This document shows positions 34,710 through 43,544 of a stretch of DNA of 64,000 nucleotides, one piece after another. Made by a program: the position numbers and the translations under genes. The stretch is from Flexithrix dorotheae DSM 6795 (GTDB lineage Bacteria > Bacteroidota > Bacteroidia > Cytophagales > Flammeovirgaceae): the NCBI RefSeq assembly GCF_000379765.1, contig NZ_KB903443.1:62001-126000 (forward strand), read 5' to 3'. Positions within the stretch are counted from its first letter, which is position 1. Each line of letters starts with the position of its first letter. The notes under the pieces are model-generated. The model was not told where the DNA came from. It was given only the letters and a program-made list of their open reading frames with translations, and did no database searches.

Positions 34710-36036
34710 ACACCTGGCCGATAAATTCAGGCAGGAGTTAGAAGCTTTCGAGCCTGATTATGAACCGGGAGGCTGGGAAGCTTTTCAGTCAAATTTAAAA
34801 CAGGTGAAAACCAATAGTGGAACTGGCATAGCCCAAAGGGCATTTATGGCATGTGCTACTTTTCTACTGCTGTTTGTTAGCTTACCTATCGAAAATTTTT
34901 TAAACTTTTCAAATGAATTTGAATCAGACTCATCAACGGCTTCAATTATCCAAAACATTGAAAATCCAAACCTAAACGAAGAAATTATTAATTCAGAAAA
35001 CTCTAATTCTGAAACCATTAGTAATCAGTCTGTTCAACAACCAAACAAGGAAGAAGAACTTGAGCAACCCATTGCTTTGTTTCACACAAATACTATAAAA
35101 ACATGGAATAACCCGAAGGATTTTCAACCATCCTCCCCGGGTTTTCCTTCAAAACAACAGACTTCATTTGTTCAGCAGAATCCTGCATTATCAGTAACCA
35201 ATATGTCAACTGATTTACAGGAAGAGGAGGCGCTTTACCTTTCTACCATTTCCTTCCAGAAAAGAGATCTAAATCTTTCAATTGAAAATGATGGAAAATC
35301 CTTAAGAGGTAAAAAGGTAGATTTACAAACCGGAGAAGCTAATTTTGCTTCTTTTTTCCATCGAAAATGGTCATTGAGTCTGGTAGGAATGGGATTCATG
35401 AATTATAATTCCCGAACCGATAATTACAAAGCGCTAAATGGCGGGTTAGGGATTTTGGTTAATTTACCCACTCAAAATAGATTTCAATTTGCTACCGGCC
35501 TGGTTTTACAATCATTAAACTCAAAAGCCTTTCCTGATCAATCCCAATTTGCAGCCAATCAGCCTGCTTTTGAACAAGGCAGCAGAAATGAATTCGCCTT
35601 TGATAATCTTAACGGTACGGAGGTAGTGGAACTGGTAACCAATACTGCCTCTCTGACAAGTGTAGAGATTCCGATAAATTTAAAATTTAATCTTAGCCCA
35701 AATTCAAGAACACAGTTTTATTTTTTGGGTGGTTTTTCAAGCTATTTCTATCTTAAAGAAAAAAATCATTTTAAAAGTGAAAAGTTTGAAGTTATAAGTC
35801 CAAATTCTCTGTTAGCCATCAGAAAGGTGGAAGAAACGAGAGAATATGGCGCATTTAACCATTTCGATCCGTTTGCCACCGCAACTTTAGCCTTTGGAAT
35901 AGAAAAACCCGCTGGTAAAAACACTGTTTCATTCGAACCATTTTTGCGGTTGCCTATTTTTAAAATGGGAACGGAGAAAAGTCCGGTAAATACTGCAGGG
36001 TTAATCTTCAAGTACAACTTCGGGATAGGGAAATAA
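34684..36036 (+). CDS. Probable anti-sigma factor with C-terminal outer-membrane-barrel-like domain
   Basis: The N-terminus has the short motif seen in Bacteroidota anti-sigma-like proteins (FDKHLADKFRQELEAFEPDY, about residues 7-26, then GGWEAFQ). A single membrane helix follows (about 56-72), then a long Asn/Ser/Gln-rich low-complexity linker. From about residue 230 on, beta-strand-rich sequence resembles a porin-like outer-membrane beta-barrel and ends in NFGIGK. The sigma-gene overlap of 26 bp supports a regulatory partnership. This design would link envelope state to the sigma factor. Function is inferred from context; no enzymatic motif is seen. Confidence 0.78.
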   Translation: MNSKDQFDKHLADKFRQELEAFEPDYEPGGWEAFQSNLKQVKTNSGTGIAQRAFMACATFLLLFVSLPIENFLNFSNEFESDSSTASIIQNIENPNLNEEIINSENSNSETISNQSVQQPNKEEELEQPIALFHTNTIKTWNNPKDFQPSSPGFPSKQQTSFVQQNPALSVTNMSTDLQEEEALYLSTISFQKRDLNLSIENDGKSLRGKKVDLQTGEANFASFFHRKWSLSLVGMGFMNYNSRTDNYKALNGGLGILVNLPTQNRFQFATGLVLQSLNSKAFPDQSQFAANQPAFEQGSRNEFAFDNLNGTEVVELVTNTASLTSVEIPINLKFNLSPNSRTQFYFLGGFSSYFYLKEKNHFKSEKFEVISPNSLLAIRKVEETREYGAFNHFDPFATATLAFGIEKPAGKNTVSFEPFLRLPIFKMGTEKSPVNTAGLIFKYNFGIGK

Positions 36037-36057
36037 TAAAAATAGTTTGGTTTAAAA

Positions 36058-36098
36058 AAAAATGGACAATTGATCAGCTCAATTGTCCATTTTTTTTA
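36058..36098 (+). terminator. Terminator of the sigma/anti-sigma unit
   Basis: A perfect 14-bp stem AAATGGACAATTGA (36060-36073) pairs with 36079-36092 across a 5-nt loop and is followed by eight T. The preceding A tract makes it potentially bidirectional for the convergent glucosaminidase gene. Confidence 0.95.
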
Positions 36099-36168
36099 GG
36101 TCCAGCCTACAAAAGGTTAAACTTCTTCACTTATAATTTTTCTTGAGAAGATTTAATAGTGTATGGAC

Positions 36169-37230
36169 TTAAAAATCCAGTAAATCCAGGTTATAACGCT
36201 TGATAATTCCTTTCAATATTTTCCCATAAATTGGAGAAGTAGCATAGCCAACACCTCCATATTTTGTTGAACCAATATTATCTGCCCAGTCCTGATATTT
36301 TCTTCCTCCTCTAAAAAGTGGAGCATATCGTTTGTTCTGAAAAAGGTAAATAGAGTGTGCCCTAAAGGACTGCCAGGGAGTAGAATAAGCCTGAAAATGA
36401 TCTTTCACAGTGCATTTCCAAAACTTTTTCCCGTTTTTATCAATCAGGGTTTTAGAAACTACTTTATGTTTGTTTTTCTTTAATTCAGCATCGTTATAAT
36501 ACTCTGTGGTAGTAATCAGATTAGTAGATCTCGATTTATCCTTTATCCCAAAATAATTATTGTTAATTACCCTTCTGCCATAAGAAGTTTCCAAAGCTGA
36601 CTGGGCTAGTTTTATGGAGGCAGGGACATTAAATTTCACCTGTTCCATCAATGCGGTTTCTACTTTATGCAAATCTGTAGAATCTGTAAAAAATTTATAA
36701 ACATGTGGCTCTGGATTGACATTATTTAATACTTCATCAATAAATAGGTTGGCTATTTTTTTATTAATTTCCAAAAGTTCTGTTTCATCCATCTGGTCGA
36801 GCCTCCAGATATTATTGTGATATTTGAATTCGTAAATAAGTTTTTCTCTCTTCTTAATAAACTTTGTTCGATAGGAATCCATGGAAGCATTCTGAAAAAT
36901 CTGTAAGTTTTCATCTTCCAGTTCAAAATCAAGCGGAAACTCTAGTTTGTCAGAATCCTTACTCTCCTGTTTCTGTTCAAGTAATTTTTTGTCTATAGGT
37001 TCACTTTGCTGTACCAGGGTATACACATTTTTAATGTTTTGCGTCCTGTTGGAGAAATAAACAATCATAAATGGGATCAGCCCCAGGAATATGGCAATAT
37101 ATATACTATCTATCAGGATAATATCTTTCCCACCATTGTATTCAAAATAGGCAGCCCGGCCCCTGATACCCACATGAGCAGGTTGCTTAATCAATTTGAA
37201 AGGTAGTTTTAACCTTAATTCTGTTTTCAT
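36169..37230 (-). CDS. Membrane-anchored glucosaminidase (GH73-like), active-site intact
   Basis: A peptidoglycan N-acetylglucosaminidase candidate. A single hydrophobic helix (about residues 37-59) anchors it, followed by a charged linker. The glucosaminidase domain occupies the last ~160 residues: ASIKLAQSALETSYGRRVIN with the catalytic Glu (E214), NNNYFGIK, WQSFRAHSIYL, and the C-terminal YGGVGYATSPIYGKIL. The layout resembles FlgJ-type and other GH73 enzymes. It is a tandem paralogue of the next gene upstream (37375-38409), in the same orientation with a 144-bp gap. Confidence 0.9.
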   Translation of the reverse strand: MKTELRLKLPFKLIKQPAHVGIRGRAAYFEYNGGKDIILIDSIYIAIFLGLIPFMIVYFSNRTQNIKNVYTLVQQSEPIDKKLLEQKQESKDSDKLEFPLDFELEDENLQIFQNASMDSYRTKFIKKREKLIYEFKYHNNIWRLDQMDETELLEINKKIANLFIDEVLNNVNPEPHVYKFFTDSTDLHKVETALMEQVKFNVPASIKLAQSALETSYGRRVINNNYFGIKDKSRSTNLITTTEYYNDAELKKNKHKVVSKTLIDKNGKKFWKCTVKDHFQAYSTPWQSFRAHSIYLFQNKRYAPLFRGGRKYQDWADNIGSTKYGGVGYATSPIYGKILKGIIKRYNLDLLDF

Positions 37231-37374
37231 TGTTTTTGAGGTGTTAAAAAATTGCTGAACTACATCTTGTTGGTAATGCCCACTGAGCCTAAAAATTTGG
37301 ATTGTAGGACACGAGTATCCCTTTCTAATCAGGAAAGGGCGGATATTTGGAATAAGAATTAAAGAAATTGTGAG

Positions 37375-38409
37375 TTAGTGATCGAGTAAATAGAGATGAT
37401 ATTTTTGGATAACTTCTTTAAGCATTTTCGGATATTCGGGAGAAGCATGATAACCCAGGCCACCAAATTTTTTTGGTCCTAATTTTTCCACCCATCGCCT
37501 GTAATCTTTCGTCTCATCAAATAAGGTTTTAAATTGTCTGTTTTCACTTAAATATGTTGAATGTGCTCTAAAGGATTGCCATGGTGTCTGATAACTTTCA
37601 AGATAAACTTTCACTTTGCATTCATACAAATCCATTCCATTCAGGGGTTTTACCTTTTTGGAAATAATTTTGTCTTTTTCCCGCTCAATTTCACTGGTAC
37701 TTAAAAAAACTGTTTTGTAATCAGTGAAGCCATTTTTATTTGCACCTTCCAGTTTGAAGTAATTATTACCAGGGATTGATTCCCCAAAACTGGTAGCTAT
37801 CGCAGCCTGGGCAAGTGTAATTGAAGCGGGGATACCATACTTTTTTTGTTCCATCAGGGCCGTTTCAATTTTAAATAAATCCTCTGTATTGGAAAAAAAC
37901 TCAAACCCCTCCTCATCCTCTCCAAAAAGCAACAAAATATCCTGAATAAAAGCATCGCTCAACTCCTTATTCATTTCCAGAGTAGTCTGATTATTCAGAC
38001 CGGAAATAGTCAGTCCGGTTTTCCTGACATACTTCTGAAAAATACTTTTCTTCCTTTCCAGAAATAATCTACCAGGGTTAGTTGGCTGGCCTGTCTGTTT
38101 TATATTTTCAATTTTCTTAAAAGTTTCAAAAGGAAACTCTATTTCATGGGCATTGCCATACTGATCCAGATATTTATTTCCCTCATATTCAACAATTTGA
38201 TAAACTCTGGTAACTTCCTCCTGTTGCTTATTAAATTGATAAAAAATCAGGCAAATGATCATCAGCACGAATACCATCACCCACGAATTGATTCTAAAAA
38301 TTTTAATCTGCTCAAAATATTGGCGATTAAAAGAATGGAGTCCAAGATTAAATTTTATTTGTAAGCCACCTTGTTTTAAGGCGGGCAGAGTAATTTTCAC
38401 AGGTTTCAT
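37375..38409 (-). CDS. Membrane-anchored glucosaminidase paralogue lacking the catalytic Glu
   Basis: The same architecture as the neighbouring 36169-37230 product: an anchor helix (about residues 42-58), linker and C-terminal GH73-like domain with SITLAQAAIATSFG, NNYFKLEG, WQSFRAHSTYL and FGGLGYHASPEYPKML. At the position of the catalytic Glu (ALETSYG in the paralogue) it has Ala205, encoded GCT. A Glu five residues later (E210) is not at the equivalent place. It is therefore probably inactive, or uses another residue. It might bind glycan or regulate the active paralogue. The duplicate pair is old, since identity is moderate. Confidence 0.88.
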   Translation of the reverse strand: MKPVKITLPALKQGGLQIKFNLGLHSFNRQYFEQIKIFRINSWVMVFVLMIICLIFYQFNKQQEEVTRVYQIVEYEGNKYLDQYGNAHEIEFPFETFKKIENIKQTGQPTNPGRLFLERKKSIFQKYVRKTGLTISGLNNQTTLEMNKELSDAFIQDILLLFGEDEEGFEFFSNTEDLFKIETALMEQKKYGIPASITLAQAAIATSFGESIPGNNYFKLEGANKNGFTDYKTVFLSTSEIEREKDKIISKKVKPLNGMDLYECKVKVYLESYQTPWQSFRAHSTYLSENRQFKTLFDETKDYRRWVEKLGPKKFGGLGYHASPEYPKMLKEVIQKYHLYLLDH

Positions 38410-38677
38410 AATCAGCGATAATTAAGTTCGTCATTAAAAAATAGTAGTTGACCTATACGGACTCTGAAATAATCGAAAGTTTGATTGTAGTTAATTGTTC
38501 AAAAGAATATTGGATCATCCTGAGCCAAACTAAAAGATATTAAAAGCAAATCCCTCCAAATAAATTAGTCTGGAATTAAAGGATAATTGGTAATAGTAAA
38601 TAGAAGCCTGTTCTGAAGTGAAATACTGGTTGAATTTTCCTAATTCCTTTAATAAAGAGGAATTATTACAATTTTAA
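38410..38677. other. Divergent gap upstream of the XRE-S24 regulator
   Basis: This stretch separates the minus-strand glucosaminidase paralogue from the plus-strand regulator. Apart from the promoter and palindrome listed separately I see no gene and no minus-strand promoter match. Confidence 0.4.
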
Positions 38678-38709
38678 ATTGTTTAATATATAAACATTTA
38701 TTAGTTTTG
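38678..38709 (+). promoter_or_regulatory. Promoter of the XRE-S24 regulator gene
   Basis: ATTG (38678-38681) is followed after 20 bp by TAGTTTTG (38702-38709), matching the Bacteroidota TTTG-N19/20-TAnnTTTG consensus. The predicted leader is about 50 nt. Confidence 0.6.
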
Positions 38710-38740
38710 TTTTGTAGCAAATGTAAGATAGGAAAAATTA

Positions 38741-38761
38741 AATGTCAATAAAATTAACATT
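38741..38761. promoter_or_regulatory. Palindrome before the XRE-S24 start, possible auto-operator
   Basis: AATGTCAAT and ATTAACATT form a dyad matching at eight of nine pairs around a 3-bp centre. It lies 6 bp before the ATG and downstream of the promoter, a position that would suit autorepression. AT-rich sequence makes chance dyads common. Confidence 0.35.
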
Positions 38762-38767
38762 AAAATT

Positions 38768-39463
38768 ATGAATTTGTCAAAAAACCTGAAATTCCTGAGA
38801 AAGAAAAGAAAAGTAACCCAGGATGATCTCGCTACTTTTTGTGGAGTAAAAAGGCCCACCTTAAGTTCTTATGAGAATAATCTCAACGAACCTTCAGCCA
38901 CAGTTTTAAAGAAAATGAGTGAGTTTTTTTCAATTTCTTTAGATGACCTTTTAAGTGCTGACCTGGAAAATGCAGGCTGGACAGGGAAAAAAGGGCCGGA
39001 GGTTTTAGCCATTACAATTGATAAAGAAGGAAATGAAAACATTGAATTTGTTCCAGAAAAAGCCGTTGCCGGATATGTTACCCAATATGGAGATCCTGAA
39101 TATTTAAAAGAGCTTTCTACTTTTCATTTGCCATTTATTTCCACTTCGGGGAAAACAATGAGAGCCTTTGAAATTGAAGGGGATTCCATGCTGCCCAATT
39201 TCCAGCCACAGAGTGTGGTTATAGGAGAAAGGATTTTCAAACAGGATTTAAACAATTTAAAACCCGGGGAAACCTGTGTATTAGTTACAGAAAATGGAAT
39301 AGTGCTAAAAAAAGTGTATCACAAACCTGATCAGGGTAAATTCTTTTTAGTTTCCAACAACCCTGGTTATGAATCTTATACTTTACCTGAAAGCGAAGTA
39401 AATGAAATCTGGAAATTTATGGCTTACCTGGCTAAGGAAATTCCCGATCCCAGAGCATTTTAA
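38768..39463 (+). CDS. XRE-family regulator with S24/LexA-like peptidase domain
   Basis: An N-terminal Cro/CI-type helix-turn-helix (residues ~7-62, VTQDDLATFCGVKRPTLSSY) is joined to a C-terminal S24 peptidase-like domain. The LexA-type elements are complete: a cleavable Ala-Gly in EKAVAGYV (A101-G102), the nucleophile in EGDSM (S140) and the general-base Lys in VLKKV (K181 or K182). The expected behaviour is RecA-stimulated or spontaneous self-cleavage relieving repression. The 231-residue length is that of a phage-like CI repressor, but no prophage genes are near. The targets are unknown. Confidence 0.88.
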   Translation: MNLSKNLKFLRKKRKVTQDDLATFCGVKRPTLSSYENNLNEPSATVLKKMSEFFSISLDDLLSADLENAGWTGKKGPEVLAITIDKEGNENIEFVPEKAVAGYVTQYGDPEYLKELSTFHLPFISTSGKTMRAFEIEGDSMLPNFQPQSVVIGERIFKQDLNNLKPGETCVLVTENGIVLKKVYHKPDQGKFFLVSNNPGYESYTLPESEVNEIWKFMAYLAKEIPDPRAF

Positions 39464-39474
39464 GACATCAATTT

Positions 39475-41172
39475 CTATTTTAAAATCTTGTTCAAAAAAT
39501 TAATGGTAATCAGGTAAGTTGGTTTTACGCCAACCATTCCCAGGCTGCCCGATGCTAAGGTACTCCCTGAAATTAAGGGATTATCCGAAGCGTAATAGGC
39601 ATAATTTACTTCCAAATGAGTGTGGTCAATACTATTTCGGATGAGCGCAGCCGACTGGATGGCTTTCTGGTAGTGAGCGCCCTCCATTTCTAATCCTATT
39701 GCCCCCCAGGAAGAATTTTTAAAGTATTTTAAAACTTCCTTATTCTGTAATGATGTCCCCAATACTGTGATCATGGGTCCTGTAAATACTTCAAGCCCCT
39801 TTCCTTTATAATCCTCTCCAGACTGCCCATTGTTGAAAGGATAATTGTCAGCCGTACCTTCAAAAATATGAGCATTGGGAATCATGATATCTCCCTTTAC
39901 TCCTTTAAGGATACCAGCCTTACCCATGATAGAAATCGAACAAACCTTTAAGGGAATTTCCTTGCCATCTACTTCATAAGTTTTCAGCAGTTCATCCATT
40001 GTTTCAAAAGCCTGTTCCCCAAAAGCATAGTCCATCACAATGATGACCGGCTTTTTTGATTGAATATACTCCTTATCAATGGTAAGTTCTTTGGAAAGCA
40101 GGTTGGTGTCAAGTTGACCAGTATCGATTATTTGTACATTTAAATTTGTCCCGGAACTATCCTCAATGAAGTGGAGCCCGTTTTTATTGGCATAATTCAC
40201 CACATTTTCCTGTAGGCCCTGATGCTCGGCTTTGCTCAGTTCAAGTGCCATTTCTTCAATTGACTTCTTCTTATATACATCCTTTAGCACAGCTGGTGCA
40301 TATAAACAATTCATCACACTATGCATATTGGCACTAATAATATGAATTGGCCGCTCAATTAAATTTTCCTGAAGTAACCTTTCTTTTATATTGGAAGCCC
40401 AAATTTCTCCATAAATATGATGACCCACCTGTTCGCGAAGAGTAGGTGTAAAACTTATTTGCCTGAACTTTCCTTTGCCGTGTTCATTATGGGCTATTTT
40501 ACCCAGATAATAAATTACTTTAAAAAGCCCATTATTACTCTTTTTATTCGCTTCCAATCGCTTGTAGGCACTTTTAGATTCTTCAAAAGTTCTTCCTAAA
40601 ATGGTACTGAGGTAAGTGAAAGCCATATCCTTATTGCTTTCATCAATCTCCACATCTCCTTTTACTATTTCCTCCAGTTTCTCCCATTCACGGGTAATTT
40701 TATTCTTTTCATCCAGGGAATGGCGCATTATTTTATTGGCCTCGATAAATAGAAAAGTAAGGTGAGTTAGAATATCATATATTTCACTTCTTCCTCTCGT
40801 AACCTCAATCAACATTTGTTCCTTATCAATCCGGTAACAGTTTCGCCTTCTTTTTGCAGGAATAATCCTCTCAAAGCCTGAATTCACATATCCTTCTTCA
40901 GCAATTAGTCTTACAAACCTGCATTGCTCAATCCCTTTTGGTAAGCGATCAATTACATACACCAATCCTTCCAACTCCACCTTATGCTGGTCCGCCATTG
41001 AACCATAAATCTCCGGACTTAAGGTAAGTAGAGCTTCAATTATTTCCTGCCCTGAAATTCCGGAGGGCTTGTAATGTCCCCGGTTAAACAGGTGACGCAT
41101 CACAATATAAAGTCTTTCAATGGCAGCTCTGGATTCCTGTGCTTTTGTTCTATTGGCAATGTTTTTTTGCAT
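39475..41172 (-). CDS. Large protein with nucleoside-phosphorylase-like C-terminal domain (DUF6909-like, tentative)
   Basis: I recognise no named function. The 565-residue soluble protein has a helical N-terminal half and a C-terminal half whose strands resemble the nucleoside phosphorylase/MTAN superfamily. ICSISIMGKAGILKGVKGDIMIP matches the GSAGxL-type turn before a strand, GLEMEG (493-498) matches the E-x-E substrate loop (E495, E497), and YYASDNP (D530) matches the catalytic Asp. The middle has SANMHSVMNCLYAPAVL and VIIVMDYAFGEQAFE. A nucleoside- or NAD-cleaving role is possible, but unproven. The gene stands alone and converges on the XRE-S24 gene, 11 bp away. Confidence 0.7.
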   Translation of the reverse strand: MQKNIANRTKAQESRAAIERLYIVMRHLFNRGHYKPSGISGQEIIEALLTLSPEIYGSMADQHKVELEGLVYVIDRLPKGIEQCRFVRLIAEEGYVNSGFERIIPAKRRRNCYRIDKEQMLIEVTRGRSEIYDILTHLTFLFIEANKIMRHSLDEKNKITREWEKLEEIVKGDVEIDESNKDMAFTYLSTILGRTFEESKSAYKRLEANKKSNNGLFKVIYYLGKIAHNEHGKGKFRQISFTPTLREQVGHHIYGEIWASNIKERLLQENLIERPIHIISANMHSVMNCLYAPAVLKDVYKKKSIEEMALELSKAEHQGLQENVVNYANKNGLHFIEDSSGTNLNVQIIDTGQLDTNLLSKELTIDKEYIQSKKPVIIVMDYAFGEQAFETMDELLKTYEVDGKEIPLKVCSISIMGKAGILKGVKGDIMIPNAHIFEGTADNYPFNNGQSGEDYKGKGLEVFTGPMITVLGTSLQNKEVLKYFKNSSWGAIGLEMEGAHYQKAIQSAALIRNSIDHTHLEVNYAYYASDNPLISGSTLASGSLGMVGVKPTYLITINFLNKILK

Positions 41173-41497
41173 ATATTCTGTTTTTATTCCCTTGAGATAC
41201 CTGTTAACATTATTCAGGGACTTTTAATCGCTTTTTTCTAAATTTTATTTTAAATTCAAATGATTGAAACTTTAGACACCTGGTTTATTTCAGAAAGTTT
41301 GAATTTATTAAATATTATGGGTATTTGAATGATTAGTAATAACACTTTTTAGATCAGGAACAATTCCTTGCTAATTATGGAGCAGTTTCAATAAAAGATA
41401 ATCTTTTCTTTTTTTTAATAACTGCCCCTCCTTTTGAAGTCGATTAATTCTATTTTTTCAAATTAAATCCCAACTTTGACCATCATACTCTAAGATA
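41173..41497. other. Divergent gap, no gene seen
   Basis: An AT-rich stretch of 325 bp separates divergent genes. No TAnnTTTG or convincing dyad was found on either strand. Confidence 0.4.
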
Positions 41498-42115
41498 ATG
41501 TTAGAAAAAATATTTGGCCCATCGAAAGAAGAAATCTGGAAACAACTGGCATCTGAATTAAGTGGCAATTTTGATAACTCCGAGTTTTCAGAAGGAAGTA
41601 ACCCTAAAGTCCAGGTCCAATTTAAAGAATGGACGATTACTCTTGATAGTTTTTACCGATCCACAGGAAAGTGCAACATCCCTATTACCCGAATAAGAGC
41701 TCCTTTTCTCAATAAGGACGGCTTCAGGTTCAAAATTTCCAAGGAAGATATTTTTACCAATATCAATAAATTATTTGGTACTCAGGATATCATAATTGGA
41801 GAGAGCGAATTTGACAAGAAGTATTTGATTCAGGGAAACGATGAAGCAAAGGTTAAAAAATTACTTTCCAACAAAATGATTAGGAATTTAATTGATCTGC
41901 AACCTGATATTCACTTTGAAATTAAGGAAGACGAAGGTTTTTTTAATAAAGAACTGTATATCCAAAAAGGAGCACACCTTTTATATTTTGAAAGTACCCA
42001 TACCATAAAGGACATAGAGCAATTAAAATCCTTATATAGTTTATTCGCGGAAATGCTTAACCAGCTTTGTCTCTTGGACTCTGCCTACGAAAGTGATCCC
42101 AAGATAGCCTTATAA
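41498..42115 (+). CDS. Hypothetical soluble protein (205 aa), DUF3137-like at best
   Basis: I do not firmly recognise this gene. The product has no signal peptide or membrane helix. A central FDKKYLIQGNDEAKVKKLLS (about residues 107-126), followed by MIRNLIDLQPDIHFEIKED and a C-terminal helical part, resembles the soluble domain of DUF3137-type proteins, without a clear match to their membrane part. It stands alone, followed closely by the terminator of the convergent metB-like gene. Confidence 0.6.
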   Translation: MLEKIFGPSKEEIWKQLASELSGNFDNSEFSEGSNPKVQVQFKEWTITLDSFYRSTGKCNIPITRIRAPFLNKDGFRFKISKEDIFTNINKLFGTQDIIIGESEFDKKYLIQGNDEAKVKKLLSNKMIRNLIDLQPDIHFEIKEDEGFFNKELYIQKGAHLLYFESTHTIKDIEQLKSLYSLFAEMLNQLCLLDSAYESDPKIAL

Positions 42116-42149
42116 AAAAATGGGGAAGTAATTTCCATCTTCCCCATTT
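42114..42149 (-). terminator. Terminator of the cystathionine gamma-synthase/lyase gene
   Basis: AAATGGGGAA pairs with TTCCCCATTT (42118-42127 and 42140-42149). On the minus strand seven T follow. It lies about 20 bp past the stop and may also stop the convergent plus-strand gene. Confidence 0.88.
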
Positions 42150-42170
42150 CAACATAACTAATTAAATCCA

Positions 42171-43313
42171 TTAACCGGCTATTGCTTGTTTAATATCCTC
42201 AATTAAATCTTCGCTATCTTCAATACCCACACTTAACCGGATGAGTGAATCACTCAACCCGGCTTTCATTCGCTCCTCCCTTGGAATACTGGCATGAGTC
42301 ATTGAAGCAGGATGCCCACACAAAGACTCTACTCCTCCAAGAGACTCTGCAAGGGAAAATACTTTAAATTTTTCCAGGGTTTTCAGAGCTGTTTCCACAT
42401 TATCATCTTTTAAAGTAAAAGAAACCATCCCTCCAAAACCACGCATTTGGGCTTTTGCGATTGCAAACCCCGGATGACTTTCCAGCCCAGGATAATAAAC
42501 CTTACTCACATTTGGATGTTCATGTAAAAATCTGGCTATTGCGAATCCATTTTCACAATGCTGTTTCATCCTTAAATGCAGGGTTTTAATCCCTCTTAAA
42601 ACCAGAAAACAATCTTGTGGACCGGGAGTTGCTCCAGCAGAATTTTGTAAATACTTATAGCTTTCATATAAATCCTCATTGTTGGTAAGGATGGCTCCCA
42701 TAACGGTATCGGAATGCCCCCCGAGGTATTTGGTTACAGAATGCATCACCAAATCAGCTCCCATATCAATAGGATTTTGTAAATACGGTGTAGCAAATGT
42801 ATTGTCAACGGCAAGCAAAACATTTTTCGATTTGGCAATCCCCGCCACCCCTTTTATATCTATAATATTCATTAAAGGATTTGAGGGTGTTTCAATCCAA
42901 ATAAGTTTTGTATTACTATTGATATATGCAGGAATCGATTCCAAATTATCCATAGGAATAAAATGGAATTTTATGCCATATTTTGCATAAACTGTGGTAA
43001 AAAGTCTGTAGGTCCCACCGTATAAATCGTTTGAAGCAACCACCTCATCCCCCGGAGAAAGGGTTTTCATAATCGTATCGGTAGCCGCCATCCCTGTAGC
43101 GAAACACAAACCATACTTTGCATTTTCCAATGCAGCAAGGCTGTTTTGCAAGGCATCCCGGGTTGGATTCTGGGTACGGGCATATTCATAACCTTTATGT
43201 TTTCCCGGTGCTTCCTGCACATAAGTGCTTGTCTGATATATTGGAGTCATTATCGCTCCGGTAGTAGGATCTGGCTCTACACCAGCGTGTACTGCTTTGG
43301 TTCCAAATTTCAT
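42171..43313 (-). CDS. Cystathionine gamma-synthase / gamma-lyase (PLP enzyme)
   Basis: A fold-type I PLP enzyme of sulphur amino acid metabolism. Visible are YEYARTQNPTRDALQ, FATGMAATDTIMK, SNDLYGGTYRLF, the PLP Lys in HSVTKYLGGHSD (about residue 198), and the C-terminal SLAESLGGVESL. The frame extends 25 codons upstream, but the family N-terminus MKFGTKAVHAGVEP begins at the ATG at 43313, so that start is used. Synthase (MetB) and lyase (CTH) cannot be separated reliably from sequence alone. It is a single gene with its own terminator. Confidence 0.92.
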   Translation of the reverse strand: MKFGTKAVHAGVEPDPTTGAIMTPIYQTSTYVQEAPGKHKGYEYARTQNPTRDALQNSLAALENAKYGLCFATGMAATDTIMKTLSPGDEVVASNDLYGGTYRLFTTVYAKYGIKFHFIPMDNLESIPAYINSNTKLIWIETPSNPLMNIIDIKGVAGIAKSKNVLLAVDNTFATPYLQNPIDMGADLVMHSVTKYLGGHSDTVMGAILTNNEDLYESYKYLQNSAGATPGPQDCFLVLRGIKTLHLRMKQHCENGFAIARFLHEHPNVSKVYYPGLESHPGFAIAKAQMRGFGGMVSFTLKDDNVETALKTLEKFKVFSLAESLGGVESLCGHPASMTHASIPREERMKAGLSDSLIRLSVGIEDSEDLIEDIKQAIAG

Positions 43314-43483
43314 AATCCTGTTGACCTGATGTATTAAATTATTAAATAACAATTCCCTTGAATATGAAAAGGGAAAACAATGCCCCATTTAGTGATGCTA
43401 AATTAAAAACAAGGGGATATTAATTTTTGGTAAAAGTAATTATAAAAAGAAAAGGTTCATTAATTCCTTCTAAAAAGGAAAAT

Positions 43484-43517
43484 AAAAAAGCCTCAATTTC
43501 CTGTTTGAAACCAAGGC
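43484..43517 (-). terminator. Terminator of the 123-aa membrane gene
   Basis: On the minus strand an imperfect stem (GCCT...AGGC with an inner GTTTC/GAAAT arm) is followed by TTTTTTATTTT, about 28 bp beyond the stop. Confidence 0.65.
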
Positions 43518-43544
43518 GTGAAAAATAAGTTACTGATTTTAATT

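Noticed and set aside
38768-39463. Prophage around the CI/LexA-like regulator
   Set aside because: No integrase, capsid, tail or lysis genes lie nearby. The neighbouring glucosaminidases are membrane-anchored host-type proteins.
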